NCBI GenBank assembly: GCA_025351765.1
Contig: JANXVH010000049.1
Location: 1 to 56,741 of the forward strand
Reading direction: 5' to 3'
DNA length: 56,741 nt
Origin: Pedobacter sp.
GTDB taxonomy: Bacteria > Bacteroidota > Bacteroidia > Sphingobacteriales > Sphingobacteriaceae
The translations under genes and the position numbers were made by a program. Below are positions 37,355-45,746 of this stretch, in pieces (the first letter of the stretch is position 1; each line of letters starts with the position of its first letter). The notes below the pieces were generated by a model that was not told where the DNA came from, searched no databases, and saw only the letters and a list, made by a program, of their open reading frames with translations.

Positions 37355-37639
37355 TTAGATAGATATAATTTCTGCGCTATGGTTGCTTCCAGATGCCTTT
37401 AATATTACTGAATGCATTAGTGCCCCTCTTTTATACAAAAGCGATTTTTTTCTGATTTTTTTTACTGGTGCCCATATGCTTCCATTAAACGACTTAGCTC
37501 TTATTTCGCTAAGTGTGGCTGGTGTTTCCACTCCTTGTATCGCCTTGTAAAGACTTTGAAAAAGTGCAACTGAATTAGTTAAATTAGTTTTTTCGAGTGC
37601 AATTCTCTGAGTGTCTGTGTAAATTGGTACTGCCTCCAT
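37355..37639 (-). CDS. Chimeric phage gene made from both neighbours
   Basis: A 94-aa open frame. Residues 1-45 (MEAVPIYTDTQRIALEKTN, ALFQSLYKAIQGVE) copy the start of the downstream 223-aa gene with high nucleotide identity. Residues 46-94 (RAKSFNGSIWAPVKKIRKK, YKRGALMHSV) copy the middle of the upstream gpG-like gene (RTKSFNGSAWAPVKKVKKK). This is what a tandem duplication followed by an internal deletion would leave. It may not be functional. Confidence 0.7.
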   Translation of the reverse strand: MEAVPIYTDTQRIALEKTNLTNSVALFQSLYKAIQGVETPATLSEIRAKSFNGSIWAPVKKIRKKSLLYKRGALMHSVILKASGSNHSAEIISI

Positions 37640-37696
37640 TGTTATTTTGTTTAATCTTTAAATGTTAACTGAATTGTTTAACGGGGTTGTACGTTC

Positions 37697-38248
37697 TTAA
37701 GAGAGTTTCCAGATGACTTTGATGTTTGAAATTATTCGACGGTTCAGCTCTGGAGTATGTCCCATAAATTGGCGTTTTGGCATTGTAATGGTATAGGCCT
37801 TGAAGCTCAATCCATTACCAGGCGTTGTACCTTTTTTAAAAGCACCCATCCCACCAAAATATTTACTTTTTGCGCCCCGAACATACCTGTTTCGCACAAA
37901 GGTTTCGCTTCTGGCCGATCGTTCAATTTTACCGCCTTCATTATGGATTTTAGCATACGGTACTCGACTAGATCCAGCCGAAATAACTACCCGAGATGGG
38001 CTTACCAGAGCTGGTTGTATTGATCTGTATAAGGCTCCACTTTTTATCATTAATGACCCCTTTTTTTTGACCTTTTTTACTGGTGCCCATGCGCTTCCAT
38101 TAAACGACTTGGTTCTGAAACTCTCCCGAAAATATTCTGTAGCCGTCCTAGCAACAACCCTTGGCACTTCTATGCTAATCTTATGATCTAGCTTAGCAAA
38201 AAAGGCGTTAAGCGCGTGCATATTTTTGTTGAGACTATACTTACTCAT
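37697..38248 (-). CDS. Phage virion morphogenesis (gpG-like) protein
   Basis: A 183-aa protein of the Mu gpG/tail-completion (virion morphogenesis) type: an N-terminal helix, SFRTKSFNGSAWAPVKK, SGALYRSI, and the SSRVPYAKIHNEGG motif with its downstream MPKRQFMGHTPELN and helical end. Such proteins bind the head-tail joint. It lies between the protease-like gene and the chimeric gene. Confidence 0.75.
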   Translation of the reverse strand: MSKYSLNKNMHALNAFFAKLDHKISIEVPRVVARTATEYFRESFRTKSFNGSAWAPVKKVKKKGSLMIKSGALYRSIQPALVSPSRVVISAGSSRVPYAKIHNEGGKIERSARSETFVRNRYVRGAKSKYFGGMGAFKKGTTPGNGLSFKAYTITMPKRQFMGHTPELNRRIISNIKVIWKLS

Positions 38249-38256
38249 AACGATAT

Positions 38257-39072
38257 TTAATTAGGGTATTTGCCAAATTTTTTAAAGAATTTTTCTCTAA
38301 AAACTGCTGGAGATTTCATTTTTAGGGTTTCAAGCTCTCCCGATTGATCTAGATCAGCCCAGCTTTTACTTTCCATTTCTAACAGCATAATATCTTTTTT
38401 TGGCATCTTATCAAATAAGGCCATTATTTCATTAGGGTAGATAGCTGCTAACTCTGTAAAATAGTCTATCTTATCCTTAATAATTTTGCCGTCATCAAAA
38501 GCTTTTTTTACTAGGTAGGTAGCCGATATTTTAGGGCTTTTAAAAGGCGGTTCTGGTAGGGCTTTGGTATTTGTCTGCAAATTGACCTTAAGTGCATCTG
38601 AAAGCTTTATAATGTTTCCAGCGGTATCACAAAGTTCAACACCGATAGCTTCACCGTTAGAGCCTATATCTATACAGCTGATCTCTTTAGCTTTACATTT
38701 TGAGACAGTTGGCAAAGTTTGACCCGCCAAAATGTGTTCAGGTTTATCGCTCGATTCTAATGGCTGAGCACAGAGGCTAAGCATATTATAAGTACCGTTC
38801 TCATACCCCTCAAAGATGGAAACTGCAAAATCGTATTTGTCATTGAAATAAAGTTGGCCAGTTACCACCCCGTTACTGTCGGTCTGTATATCCCTAACAT
38901 TTCCAATAGCCCTGATTTCGTTTTTGTCGGCTCCCGTAGGCCTGTAATGCATGTATAGCAAAATTGGATTATTATTGTAGTCCGTCCAGTCAATCCCTTC
39001 AGACAAAATCCTGAACCCTTTCGAGTTTAGCGCATTGGTGGTTATCACATAACGCTTAGTTGTTTTTAACAT
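38257..39072 (-). CDS. Prohead protease-like phage protein
   Basis: A 271-aa protein. The first half resembles HK97/Mu-type prohead proteases: NNPILLYMHYRPTG with a likely catalytic His, AIGNVRDI, and NMLSLCAQP with a likely catalytic Ser. The second half, rich in Lys and Asp, may be a scaffold-like region. Such enzymes mature the phage head. Here the capsid genes it would serve are absent. A gap of 8 bp separates it from the gpG-like gene. Confidence 0.6.
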   Translation of the reverse strand: MLKTTKRYVITTNALNSKGFRILSEGIDWTDYNNNPILLYMHYRPTGADKNEIRAIGNVRDIQTDSNGVVTGQLYFNDKYDFAVSIFEGYENGTYNMLSLCAQPLESSDKPEHILAGQTLPTVSKCKAKEISCIDIGSNGEAIGVELCDTAGNIIKLSDALKVNLQTNTKALPEPPFKSPKISATYLVKKAFDDGKIIKDKIDYFTELAAIYPNEIMALFDKMPKKDIMLLEMESKSWADLDQSGELETLKMKSPAVFREKFFKKFGKYPN

Positions 39073-39128
39073 TTTGTATTTGTTTATATTTAAGATTTAA
39101 TTATTTGCTGTAAAAAAAATGCTCCGGG

Positions 39129-39335
39129 TTAAACCGGAGCTGCTGGATGATCAATTGACCGTGCATGGTTCAAGACTATTTTTTGAATGCTTTGACTAGA
39201 CAAAAAATACTTGTCAGACAAACGGCTGTAAATAACATCTATGCGTAAACCATCTACATTAAACATCTTTTCAAATTGTTTAAAAATCTGCTCATTCCGC
39301 TTGCTTAGTTTCGGGTGTGGTCTTCTAGTTTTCAT
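39129..39335 (-). CDS. Small phage HTH-like protein
   Basis: A 68-aa basic protein (MKTRRPHPKLSKRNEQIFK). YSRLSDKYFLSSQSIQKIVL predicts a helix-turn-helix, comparable to the 102-aa protein near the left end. It may be an activator of late genes, as Mor/C are in Mu; no direct homology to those was recognised. Its start overlaps the stop of the 83-aa gene by 4 bp. Confidence 0.55.
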   Translation of the reverse strand: MKTRRPHPKLSKRNEQIFKQFEKMFNVDGLRIDVIYSRLSDKYFLSSQSIQKIVLNHARSIDHPAAPV

Positions 39336-39583
39336 AAACCGTGTGCCTGATATGTCCCGTCTAAAACTTCTATAAACAATTGTAAGGTGTAAAGTTGACC
39401 TTCGATATTATGAGCACCAGACATACTGTCAATATCATTTATAGCCATACGAGCCGTGTTGTAATAGATGTTCTGGAGGGATTGCCTGATAGCTGTTGGC
39501 TCATCATGCGTTTTAATGAGATGAGAAAATGCAGACACTATTTTTTCAGTGTCAGATTGATTTCGTATAACAGGATTTTCCAT
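39332..39583 (-). CDS. Second copy of a short phage protein (cassette copy 2, gene b)
   Basis: An 83-aa protein of unknown function that resembles the 78-aa protein at 40115-40351 along its length: SAFSHLIKTHDEPTAIRQS versus KSFTDLITNYDSCSALADQ, then LYTLQLFIEVLDGTYQAHG versus LCSLKMLRDVLNGKHSHS. Both look helical. Together with the 156-aa gene before it, it is a duplicate of the two-gene cassette at 40115-40773. Confidence 0.65.
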   Translation of the reverse strand: MENPVIRNQSDTEKIVSAFSHLIKTHDEPTAIRQSLQNIYYNTARMAINDIDSMSGAHNIEGQLYTLQLFIEVLDGTYQAHGL

Positions 39584-39589
39584 AACAAG

Positions 39590-40060
39590 TTAATTTTTTA
39601 CAGTAATCAAATTCAATTCATCCATAAGGGTAAATACGGCCTTATCAGCTTCTTTTTTGTCCCTGCTTTTGTTGATGTTCTTAACCACCGCTTCAAATTG
39701 CCTATGAGTTTTTATGAGTTCAGCATAATTCATAGCATTCAATTCCTTTTTAACCGCGCCACGTTCTTTAAGGAATAAGTTTAGTTTTGCGGCATTAATT
39801 CGTTTGTCCTCACCTGTTGATCCGTATATGATACCAGCTTGATAAGCCAGAGAGAAAACAAGACTTTTAAGCCTTTCATTTGGATCGTATTCCGCAAGTT
39901 TTATAATGAGTTCTTTAGCCTCACTTGCATAAAGGAGTTTAGAGCTAATTGTACGACCATTGGAGAAATTGCTAACTATTTCTACTTTGCTTTCCGTTAA
40001 TCCCAGTTTATTAAGCAATACATGGATTTTAGATAATTGTGGTTTACTAGCGTAGTTCAT
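39590..40060 (-). CDS. Phage protein with duplicated domain (cassette copy 2, gene a)
   Basis: A 156-aa protein related to the 139-aa protein at 40354-40773: LNKLGLTESKVEIVSNFSNG versus LNDLNLIEARPAFVKEYTRG, and EAKELIIKLAEYDPNERLK versus EAQKFLTDLYRFDSVEAIK. The SxxH/Lx(2)LNxLGLT beginning is reminiscent of Mu gp16-type (DUF1018/GemA) early proteins, but this is only suggestive. Function unknown. Confidence 0.65.
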   Translation of the reverse strand: MNYASKPQLSKIHVLLNKLGLTESKVEIVSNFSNGRTISSKLLYASEAKELIIKLAEYDPNERLKSLVFSLAYQAGIIYGSTGEDKRINAAKLNLFLKERGAVKKELNAMNYAELIKTHRQFEAVVKNINKSRDKKEADKAVFTLMDELNLITVKN

Positions 40061-40114
40061 AATATTGGTTTTATAGTTTGAATAATCGTTGTTTAAATTG
40101 ATTTTAACTGTTGT

Positions 40115-40351
40115 TTAACTATGGCTATGTTTTCCATTTAGCACATCTCTTAGCATTTTTAGAGAACACAAGTAATTAAGATGCTCAGCACCGTTTATAC
40201 TTGAATCGCTAAGTAGATACATGCTCAAACGCCAAATAGCTTCATCAACCTGGTCAGCAAGTGCAGAGCAACTATCGTAGTTTGTGATCAAGTCGGTAAA
40301 CGACTTAACAGCCGCCTTTATTTCTTCTTTTTCTTGTGTTAATTGGTTCAT
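40115..40351 (-). CDS. Short phage protein (cassette copy 1, gene b)
   Basis: A 78-aa acidic helical protein (MNQLTQEKEEIKAAVKSF ... LKMLRDVLNGKHSHS), the paralog of the 83-aa protein at 39332-39583. It sits directly downstream of the 139-aa gene (2-bp gap), as its paralog sits downstream of the 156-aa gene. Unknown function. Confidence 0.65.
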   Translation of the reverse strand: MNQLTQEKEEIKAAVKSFTDLITNYDSCSALADQVDEAIWRLSMYLLSDSSINGAEHLNYLCSLKMLRDVLNGKHSHS

Positions 40352-40353
40352 GG

Positions 40354-40773
40354 CTATATTGATTTACAAATGTTTAAGAGGTCTATTATCTCGTCTTGTT
40401 TTATTGGAGTTACCTCAATCGCAGATATTAGTTCTGGGTAATGATTTTGATAGAAATGAAATAGCTCCGCAGTTGTCTGTAGTGTACTAATCGCTTCCGT
40501 TATCTCTGTTTTTAGCATTATAGCAGATAGTGCGCCTATACTGTGGTACATCTTGGTTACTGTAGCCTTAATAGCCTCAACTGAGTCAAATCTGTAAAGA
40601 TCAGTTAGGAACTTCTGCGCTTCTTGGTGAGTTAAATCTTGTATATTTAAAGCACGACCTCTGGTGTATTCCTTTACAAAAGCTGGTCTGGCTTCAATTA
40701 AATTAAGATCGTTAAGTATCAAATCGATGTCAACAATTTGCTGTACTGAAATTGGTTTAGCGGTGATTTCCAT
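40354..40773 (-). CDS. Phage protein (cassette copy 1, gene a)
   Basis: A 139-aa helical protein, paralog of the 156-aa protein at 39590-40060. Conserved block: NDLNLIEARPAFVKEYTRGR then QEAQKFLTDLYRFDS. Its ATG overlaps the stop of the P-loop gene by one base. Its function is unknown; its place right after the transposition ATPases suggests an early role. Confidence 0.65.
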   Translation of the reverse strand: MEITAKPISVQQIVDIDLILNDLNLIEARPAFVKEYTRGRALNIQDLTHQEAQKFLTDLYRFDSVEAIKATVTKMYHSIGALSAIMLKTEITEAISTLQTTAELFHFYQNHYPELISAIEVTPIKQDEIIDLLNICKSI

Positions 40774-41423
40774 TATTCTTGGTCGTTAGTTGATTGGCCG
40801 TGATATAAAGCAGCCTGTTCATCATTTATAATGAGTTTTCCTCCTGGGCATCTGCCAGATACGATACCAATAAGTCCCTGAACGTAAAAAATTATTTTAG
40901 CTAGCTTTTTACATAATTTTGCAACTGCCGTATATGGTGCGCCTCGATCTTCGTGTGCAAGGAAAATAAAGAGGGTTTTAGGGTGGTCAGTTAATAGTTT
41001 CCTAAATAAACTACTTGTCAATTCATCTGCATAAATTGTAAGATTATCTATGAAAACTACTTTTGGTGCAACTCGACTTTTTAACCTTGCGTTGAGGTCT
41101 TCTATTGGCTCATAGTCAGTAATTAGCAATGATCTATTATTAGGTTTTATTCCTGCTCTAACACAACTATCAACAAAGGCTTTATCTTTACCTTCTTCAC
41201 CTGATATGTAATGAACTTTCGTGAATGAGCTCAGGTAATTGGCGAGCATCAATGCAAGCCAAGTTTTGCCGTTTTTCTCGGCACCATAAATCAACCAAGC
41301 TCCACTTTTAGACGGGTCACCTAAAACGCTTTTCCATGCTCCAGTTAGTTCAAAAACTTCATGTTTTGTATCATACAAATTGCTGATAGCTGTTGCTCTT
41401 TTAAATTTCTTAACCTTTTCCAT
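40773..41423 (-). CDS. P-loop ATPase of the transposition module
   Basis: A 216-aa RecA-like protein: Walker A GAEKNGKTWLAL, a Walker-B-like KVVFIDNLTIYADEL, and LFIFLAHEDRGAPYTA. The ending SGRCPGGKLIINDEQAALYHG is a distinctive tail. It directly follows the MuB-like gene (2 bp apart) and probably assists transposition or early DNA processing. No counterpart exists in E. coli Mu. The start at 41423 (MEKVKKFKRA) is chosen over an upstream one at 41504 that would overlap MuB by 79 bp. Confidence 0.7.
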   Translation of the reverse strand: MEKVKKFKRATAISNLYDTKHEVFELTGAWKSVLGDPSKSGAWLIYGAEKNGKTWLALMLANYLSSFTKVHYISGEEGKDKAFVDSCVRAGIKPNNRSLLITDYEPIEDLNARLKSRVAPKVVFIDNLTIYADELTSSLFRKLLTDHPKTLFIFLAHEDRGAPYTAVAKLCKKLAKIIFYVQGLIGIVSGRCPGGKLIINDEQAALYHGQSTNDQE

Positions 41424-41425
41424 AC

Positions 41426-42328
41426 TTAAATAGTGTTTAAAATCAAAATGCTTTCTGCGCGTCTTAAACCACCAATTTGCCCTGATGTACCTTTTCGTAA
41501 GCATTTGTTAATTATATTAGGCATAGTGCTTTTATTGGTCATATTTACCGCTAGCACATCACTCAATAACTTATAATAGAATTGCATTTTTTGATTGTGA
41601 TCAAAAGGGGTAACGCTACCAAAAGAACTGGAAAAACGACTAAATAATGCCCTGAAACCAGGCTTGCCACTATTGATAAATCGATTGATTAAAACACGTA
41701 AGCTATCGTCGCCGATCATGTACCAACCACATGCATTTTCGGTAGCGTTCCAAAACTCTTTTAATTCTAAAAAGGCTTTTGGTTCCAGATCACCTGCATC
41801 ATCGATGATTACCAATGGTAGTGGCAGTGTTTTTAAATAATATTTAATTGCCTTTTTTACATCAGCATATTTACCGTTACACTCAATTCCAATGCTTTGT
41901 GCAATTTCTCTGATAAAGAGCTGTTTAGTTTTTGCTTGGCTGGCATCGACATAAAAGCAATTAGTTAGTGTGCGACATAATTGTTTTGCCGCTACTGTCT
42001 TGCCGATCTCGCAGTCATCCACGAAAATTTTAGCCTTAGAATATTTTTGACAAAATTCTACGTCATCCTGAATAGTTGTGTATACATCAGTTTTGGCAAT
42101 ATTCCATTTTCTGTCATTTAACCTAACATCCAACTGCATACCTAAGTTTAACCAAGCTGATTCGGAAAGAAGGCCATCATGGTTTTCTCCATTTTTTAAT
42201 CGACTGTAAATAGATGGATTTAAACTCCATTTTTGCGCAAACTTGGTATCACTGCCAGTATAGTTTGTTCGTACCTCTGCGAGTGCTTTAAGTACGTTTA
42301 ATTTGAATTGTTCTGTTACCTGAATCAT
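41426..42328 (-). CDS. MuB-like AAA+ transposition ATPase
   Basis: A 300-aa target-capture ATPase that brings target DNA to the MuA-like transposase. The N-terminal HTH (LAEVRTNYTGSDTKFAQKW, SIYSRLKNGE) is followed by an AAA core: P-loop IFVDDCEIGKTVAAKQ, in which the usual first Gly is replaced by Asp, and Walker B PLPLVIIDDAGDLEP. It follows the transposase gene by 11 bp. It is distinct from the neighbouring P-loop protein. Confidence 0.85.
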   Translation of the reverse strand: MIQVTEQFKLNVLKALAEVRTNYTGSDTKFAQKWSLNPSIYSRLKNGENHDGLLSESAWLNLGMQLDVRLNDRKWNIAKTDVYTTIQDDVEFCQKYSKAKIFVDDCEIGKTVAAKQLCRTLTNCFYVDASQAKTKQLFIREIAQSIGIECNGKYADVKKAIKYYLKTLPLPLVIIDDAGDLEPKAFLELKEFWNATENACGWYMIGDDSLRVLINRFINSGKPGFRALFSRFSSSFGSVTPFDHNQKMQFYYKLLSDVLAVNMTNKSTMPNIINKCLRKGTSGQIGGLRRAESILILNTI

Positions 42329-42339
42329 TATGTTTTGGT

Positions 42340-44397
42340 TTAAAATCTGTCGCTTATATCCCTTACAAAAGATGTTTGCAAGTTTGGTGTAAAATCAATA
42401 TCTGTCGGGGTCGACAGCGTTTCTGGCTCAACCCAACTTCTTGCTGATAAATCAATAAATTGTTTTAACTCACGCATTACAAAAGTCTTTTTCGGAGCTG
42501 GTCGGTTGTCAATTATAGTAACGGGTTCAATAGCTTTTATTTGCTTTCTACCAAATGCTTCAATCGTTGCAACGTAGGCGCTCATAATTTCCCTATTTAT
42601 TAGGCACTGGGATGTTTGTTCTATTTTTGCCCTGTTATATCTAGGCTTAATTATCGCCTCGCAGATATATTGATCGTCAATGAAAACAAGAGCTTTTAAA
42701 ACATTTCCGTCATTATCTTTCATCCAGTGTATATCTATCTGCTCACCTTCCACTTGTTGCATTAACCTAATAAGATTATCTCCTTTACTGACCTTCCCAT
42801 CTTCTCCCAAAAGGTATTCAGCTCCATTTAAATGGATGATACCGACGTTACAGCTCGTCTCTGTTTTTCTTCCCAAATGAGGTAATAGGGCGATATAATT
42901 TGTAGGTTTTAAATCGGGATGCTGCATTTCACAAAAAACCTCCCAGCGGCTTTTATCCTTGTGGATGGTGTGTGGCTCATTATTCCAGTCCTGTATATCC
43001 TGTAAGCAATTTTGAATAATTGTTTCATACGGAAGTGTAGGCACCTTTTCAATTTCTATTGCGGGTTGATTTTTTTCGCTTAAGGCATTTGGTCTTGCCA
43101 GCCATCCCATGCGTTTTTTCTCATACTGATATCTCAGCTTTCCGTAAATACGCTCAATAAATTTTCCCCTTGCATTGTTAGCCTCAATACGAACGTTTTG
43201 AAACATTGCGCCGGGCTTTAAGAATGTGTTAACAAAAGAAGAGTTTAAACTCATTTCAGCCTCTAAACCGTCAGGTAGATTAAAGCCCCAATCTGAATAG
43301 TTACGTACGAGTTGCTTATAAAACTCTGTAATTATCCCTGCTTTACTATCACCGTACACACAGCAGGTAAAAACTTCGCTAGCTATATCATATGCATTGT
43401 AAAACCAAACTCTGTTGCCTTCTGGTGTCTTGAATGGTGGTTGTCGATCATCTATAGAAATCAATGAACCTGCAAATTTTGGTTTATCAAGGGAGTGGTA
43501 TGGCTTGAACATTTGCATGTTCCGTTGTCGGTCTGAACTTCTTAGCTGATAGGTGCCAATTTTATTAACCCATGAGACCATATAACTTTTAACCGTGGCA
43601 TCAGAGAGAGACTTAAATTCTTTAGGATCATAAATTTCACCAGTAACATTATTGATTACGGTAATGTAGCCTGAAATAAACGCCGCATACCTACCATGCA
43701 CTTCGGTTGCACTTGGCTTAGCTTTATCTCCTGCAAAAAGGTTGTTCAATAGGCTTATGGTCTTATCTGTAACTTTTCGACTGTTTTGATTTCTGTGCCT
43801 GTCACTGATCAATGACAGGTAACCTATTTCTTCAAAATCTTTTATTGTTTCCTTAAACCGCTTTTCACTTTCTGGTATGGTATGTTGGATTTGATATTTT
43901 GCGTGTAATGTCTTTTGAAAGCTTATAGCATCCTTGCATAATGTAGTTGCTATGGAATTCGGTTTATACTGTTTTTCTCCTTTTGTACCTTTGCTGATTC
44001 GTTGACCTTGTCTATCTTCTCTCAGTTGGATAATAGCCTTTAGTACGCTGGCGTTTGTTATGTATTTTTCTTGACTATCTACGCTTAAATAGCTATTATC
44101 ATCGAATTTATGGGTTGTAAAAAAGGACACCGCTTCGCTGTCGATCTCATAGTATCTTTCAAGGATGTGACCACACTTTCTAGGATCACCCAAACCCTCT
44201 TTAATATGAGCAGGGAGACTATCAAATGAAATGAGCATTTGCCTTCCATTGCCTCCTAATTGGACGCGTTTTACACCAAAGTGTTTATTATCCTTGTATC
44301 GGCTAATTGTTGACTTCAGTGTACTCAACGAATTATACCATGCAGGGACAAGTTCCTCTTTCGTTACAACTAATATGTTATTCCAGTGGAAAGGCAC
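42340..44397 (-). CDS. MuA-like DDE transposase
   Basis: A 685-aa transposase. The N-terminal 70 residues hold a DNA-binding domain (WYNSLSTLKSTISRYKD, VQLGGNGRQMLISF). The catalytic core carries acidic residues in LISIDDRQPP (D316), in LPDGLEAEMSLN (about E379-E381) and in GKFIERIYGKLRY (E415). The C-terminal Mu-like domain begins near residue 540. It is the type found in Bacteroidetes transposable phages. It follows the HTH gene by 7 bp. Confidence 0.88.
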   Translation of the reverse strand: MPFHWNNILVVTKEELVPAWYNSLSTLKSTISRYKDNKHFGVKRVQLGGNGRQMLISFDSLPAHIKEGLGDPRKCGHILERYYEIDSEAVSFFTTHKFDDNSYLSVDSQEKYITNASVLKAIIQLREDRQGQRISKGTKGEKQYKPNSIATTLCKDAISFQKTLHAKYQIQHTIPESEKRFKETIKDFEEIGYLSLISDRHRNQNSRKVTDKTISLLNNLFAGDKAKPSATEVHGRYAAFISGYITVINNVTGEIYDPKEFKSLSDATVKSYMVSWVNKIGTYQLRSSDRQRNMQMFKPYHSLDKPKFAGSLISIDDRQPPFKTPEGNRVWFYNAYDIASEVFTCCVYGDSKAGIITEFYKQLVRNYSDWGFNLPDGLEAEMSLNSSFVNTFLKPGAMFQNVRIEANNARGKFIERIYGKLRYQYEKKRMGWLARPNALSEKNQPAIEIEKVPTLPYETIIQNCLQDIQDWNNEPHTIHKDKSRWEVFCEMQHPDLKPTNYIALLPHLGRKTETSCNVGIIHLNGAEYLLGEDGKVSKGDNLIRLMQQVEGEQIDIHWMKDNDGNVLKALVFIDDQYICEAIIKPRYNRAKIEQTSQCLINREIMSAYVATIEAFGRKQIKAIEPVTIIDNRPAPKKTFVMRELKQFIDLSARSWVEPETLSTPTDIDFTPNLQTSFVRDISDRF

Positions 44398-44404
44398 TTT
44401 AAGG

Positions 44405-44632
44405 CTATTTATCTGTCAACTTATTTAAAGCCTCTGTTAGTTTAAGTCTGCGACTTCTGTGCTTATTAGCAACTTCTATGATTGCCTCCATGATTTCTGG
44501 GTTTTCGTATTTACCCTGAAACACTTGCGTAACAGCGGATGATGATGATCCTGCCAATCTTGCTATCTCCTGAATACCTCCAGCAAATAACTGTTTTCTA
44601 ATTTCCGATAAATCGATAGTATTTGTTAGCAT
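44405..44632 (-). CDS. HTH regulator of the transposition operon (Ner/repressor-like)
   Basis: A 75-aa protein with a helix-turn-helix: IQEIARLAGSSSSAVTQVFQG. It is placed directly before the transposase gene (7 bp apart), with the operator-like repeats and promoter immediately upstream (44642-44696). It probably represses the early operon, as Ner or the c repressor do in Mu. It is small for a repressor with its own dimerisation domain. Confidence 0.7.
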   Translation of the reverse strand: MLTNTIDLSEIRKQLFAGGIQEIARLAGSSSSAVTQVFQGKYENPEIMEAIIEVANKHRSRRLKLTEALNKLTDK

Positions 44633-44641
44633 AATAAATAT

Positions 44642-44696
44642 TTATACCAACAAATGTAATATTAAAAAAGTTGGTATAATATATAATTACACCAAC
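44642..44696 (-). promoter_or_regulatory. Operator and promoter of the transposition operon
   Basis: A perfect 10-bp inverted repeat, TTATACCAAC (44642-44651) and GTTGGTATAA (44670-44679), and a third half-site ACACCAAC (44689-44696). On the minus strand TACATTTG (44658-44651) fits the -7 element and overlaps the first half-site. The HTH protein encoded just downstream is its likely ligand. Confidence 0.75.
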
Positions 44697-44725
44697 TTAA
44701 TTGTATTGTGCTGATCCAGTGTTAC

Positions 44726-45481
44726 TTAATTTCTTTCTGACACCTTAAAATCTTTCCAAAATGATATTTCATTGAGCTGTTTATCGATCAAATATGTTTC
44801 GAATACCTCTGTGATTTTAAAAATTTTAGATTCTGTTAAGAGCCCTTTACTGTTTGCGTACTTTACGAATTTTCGCTTACCATCTAATTCATACCATTCT
44901 AAAAAATTAAAGGTATTATCAGCACCATATCTAGAACTTTGATCTGGGTAGTGAATTTCAGAGAACTGCTCTAAAAGATAGGCATAGGTTACGTAGTCAT
45001 TTAGAAGATTTTCGAATATGCCTAATTTTGCTAATTTTAGTAAGGACTTAACATCTAGATCAATAATTCCAGTAATAGCCTCCGTTGTCGAAATGTCAAT
45101 ACCTGTTTTTGAACAGATAAAGCCATGTATAGACTTAGACACTTTTTTGTGAGATAAATATTCATCAGTAAAAACATCAGCCAGGTCATATTTCCATTCA
45201 GAAATAATAGTATTAAGGTTAGAAATTGAAAAGTTATCATTTAGCCTATGTACTGCAAAACCTATGATCGAAGAAATTATTTGAGTCTCGTATTCAATCT
45301 CACGTTTAACTTTAGCTGACTTCTCAAGTTCTCCGTCATCGAGCAATGCTGTCGTAAGTATTTCACTCCTAAAATTTGTGTTCTGTCTGTTATAGATCAC
45401 TCGTACATAAACGGGATACTTTCCGTCTGAACTTCCTTTAAGTCGTTTATTCAAATAATGCTTGACCGTTATTTTTCCCAC
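44726..45481 (-). CDS. Arm-DNA-binding-domain protein without a recombinase core
   Basis: A 251-aa protein. Its first 70 residues (TVKHYLNKRLKGSSDGKYPV, YVRVIYNRQNTNFRS) match the Arm-DNA-binding domain of Bacteroidota tyrosine recombinases. The rest shows no R...HxxR...Y catalytic set. It starts with GTG. It lies at the transposase-proximal end of the Mu-like element, where Mu has its repressor. It may be an accessory DNA-binding regulator or a broken integrase. Confidence 0.5.
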   Translation of the reverse strand: MGKITVKHYLNKRLKGSSDGKYPVYVRVIYNRQNTNFRSEILTTALLDDGELEKSAKVKREIEYETQIISSIIGFAVHRLNDNFSISNLNTIISEWKYDLADVFTDEYLSHKKVSKSIHGFICSKTGIDISTTEAITGIIDLDVKSLLKLAKLGIFENLLNDYVTYAYLLEQFSEIHYPDQSSRYGADNTFNFLEWYELDGKRKFVKYANSKGLLTESKIFKITEVFETYLIDKQLNEISFWKDFKVSERN

Positions 45482-45710
45482 GTTACAAAGTATTGTCGCT
45501 GATAATTAAACCTCCAAACATACAATTAAATGTATCTTTTATTAGGCGCTAAGAATATTATAATCATAACACACTATAAAACAACAGCTTAATCATTTTT
45601 AAAATTATTTGGCACTGTCACTAAGGGGTATTCAACTGTACATATCATGTTTAAAATGATACCAATATTGCAACTAAGCCGTTAGAAAACCTAAGTTAAA
45701 AACATTCATT

Positions 45711-45746
45711 TGCATCCCCAACTGCGTCCCCAACTGCATCCCCAAA
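45711..45746. repeat. Three tandem 12-bp units
   Basis: TGCATCCCCAAC, TGCGTCCCCAAC, TGCATCCCCAAA in a row. They lie near the GTG start of the Arm-domain gene (230 bp upstream) and may be operator-like sites. Confidence 0.65.
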
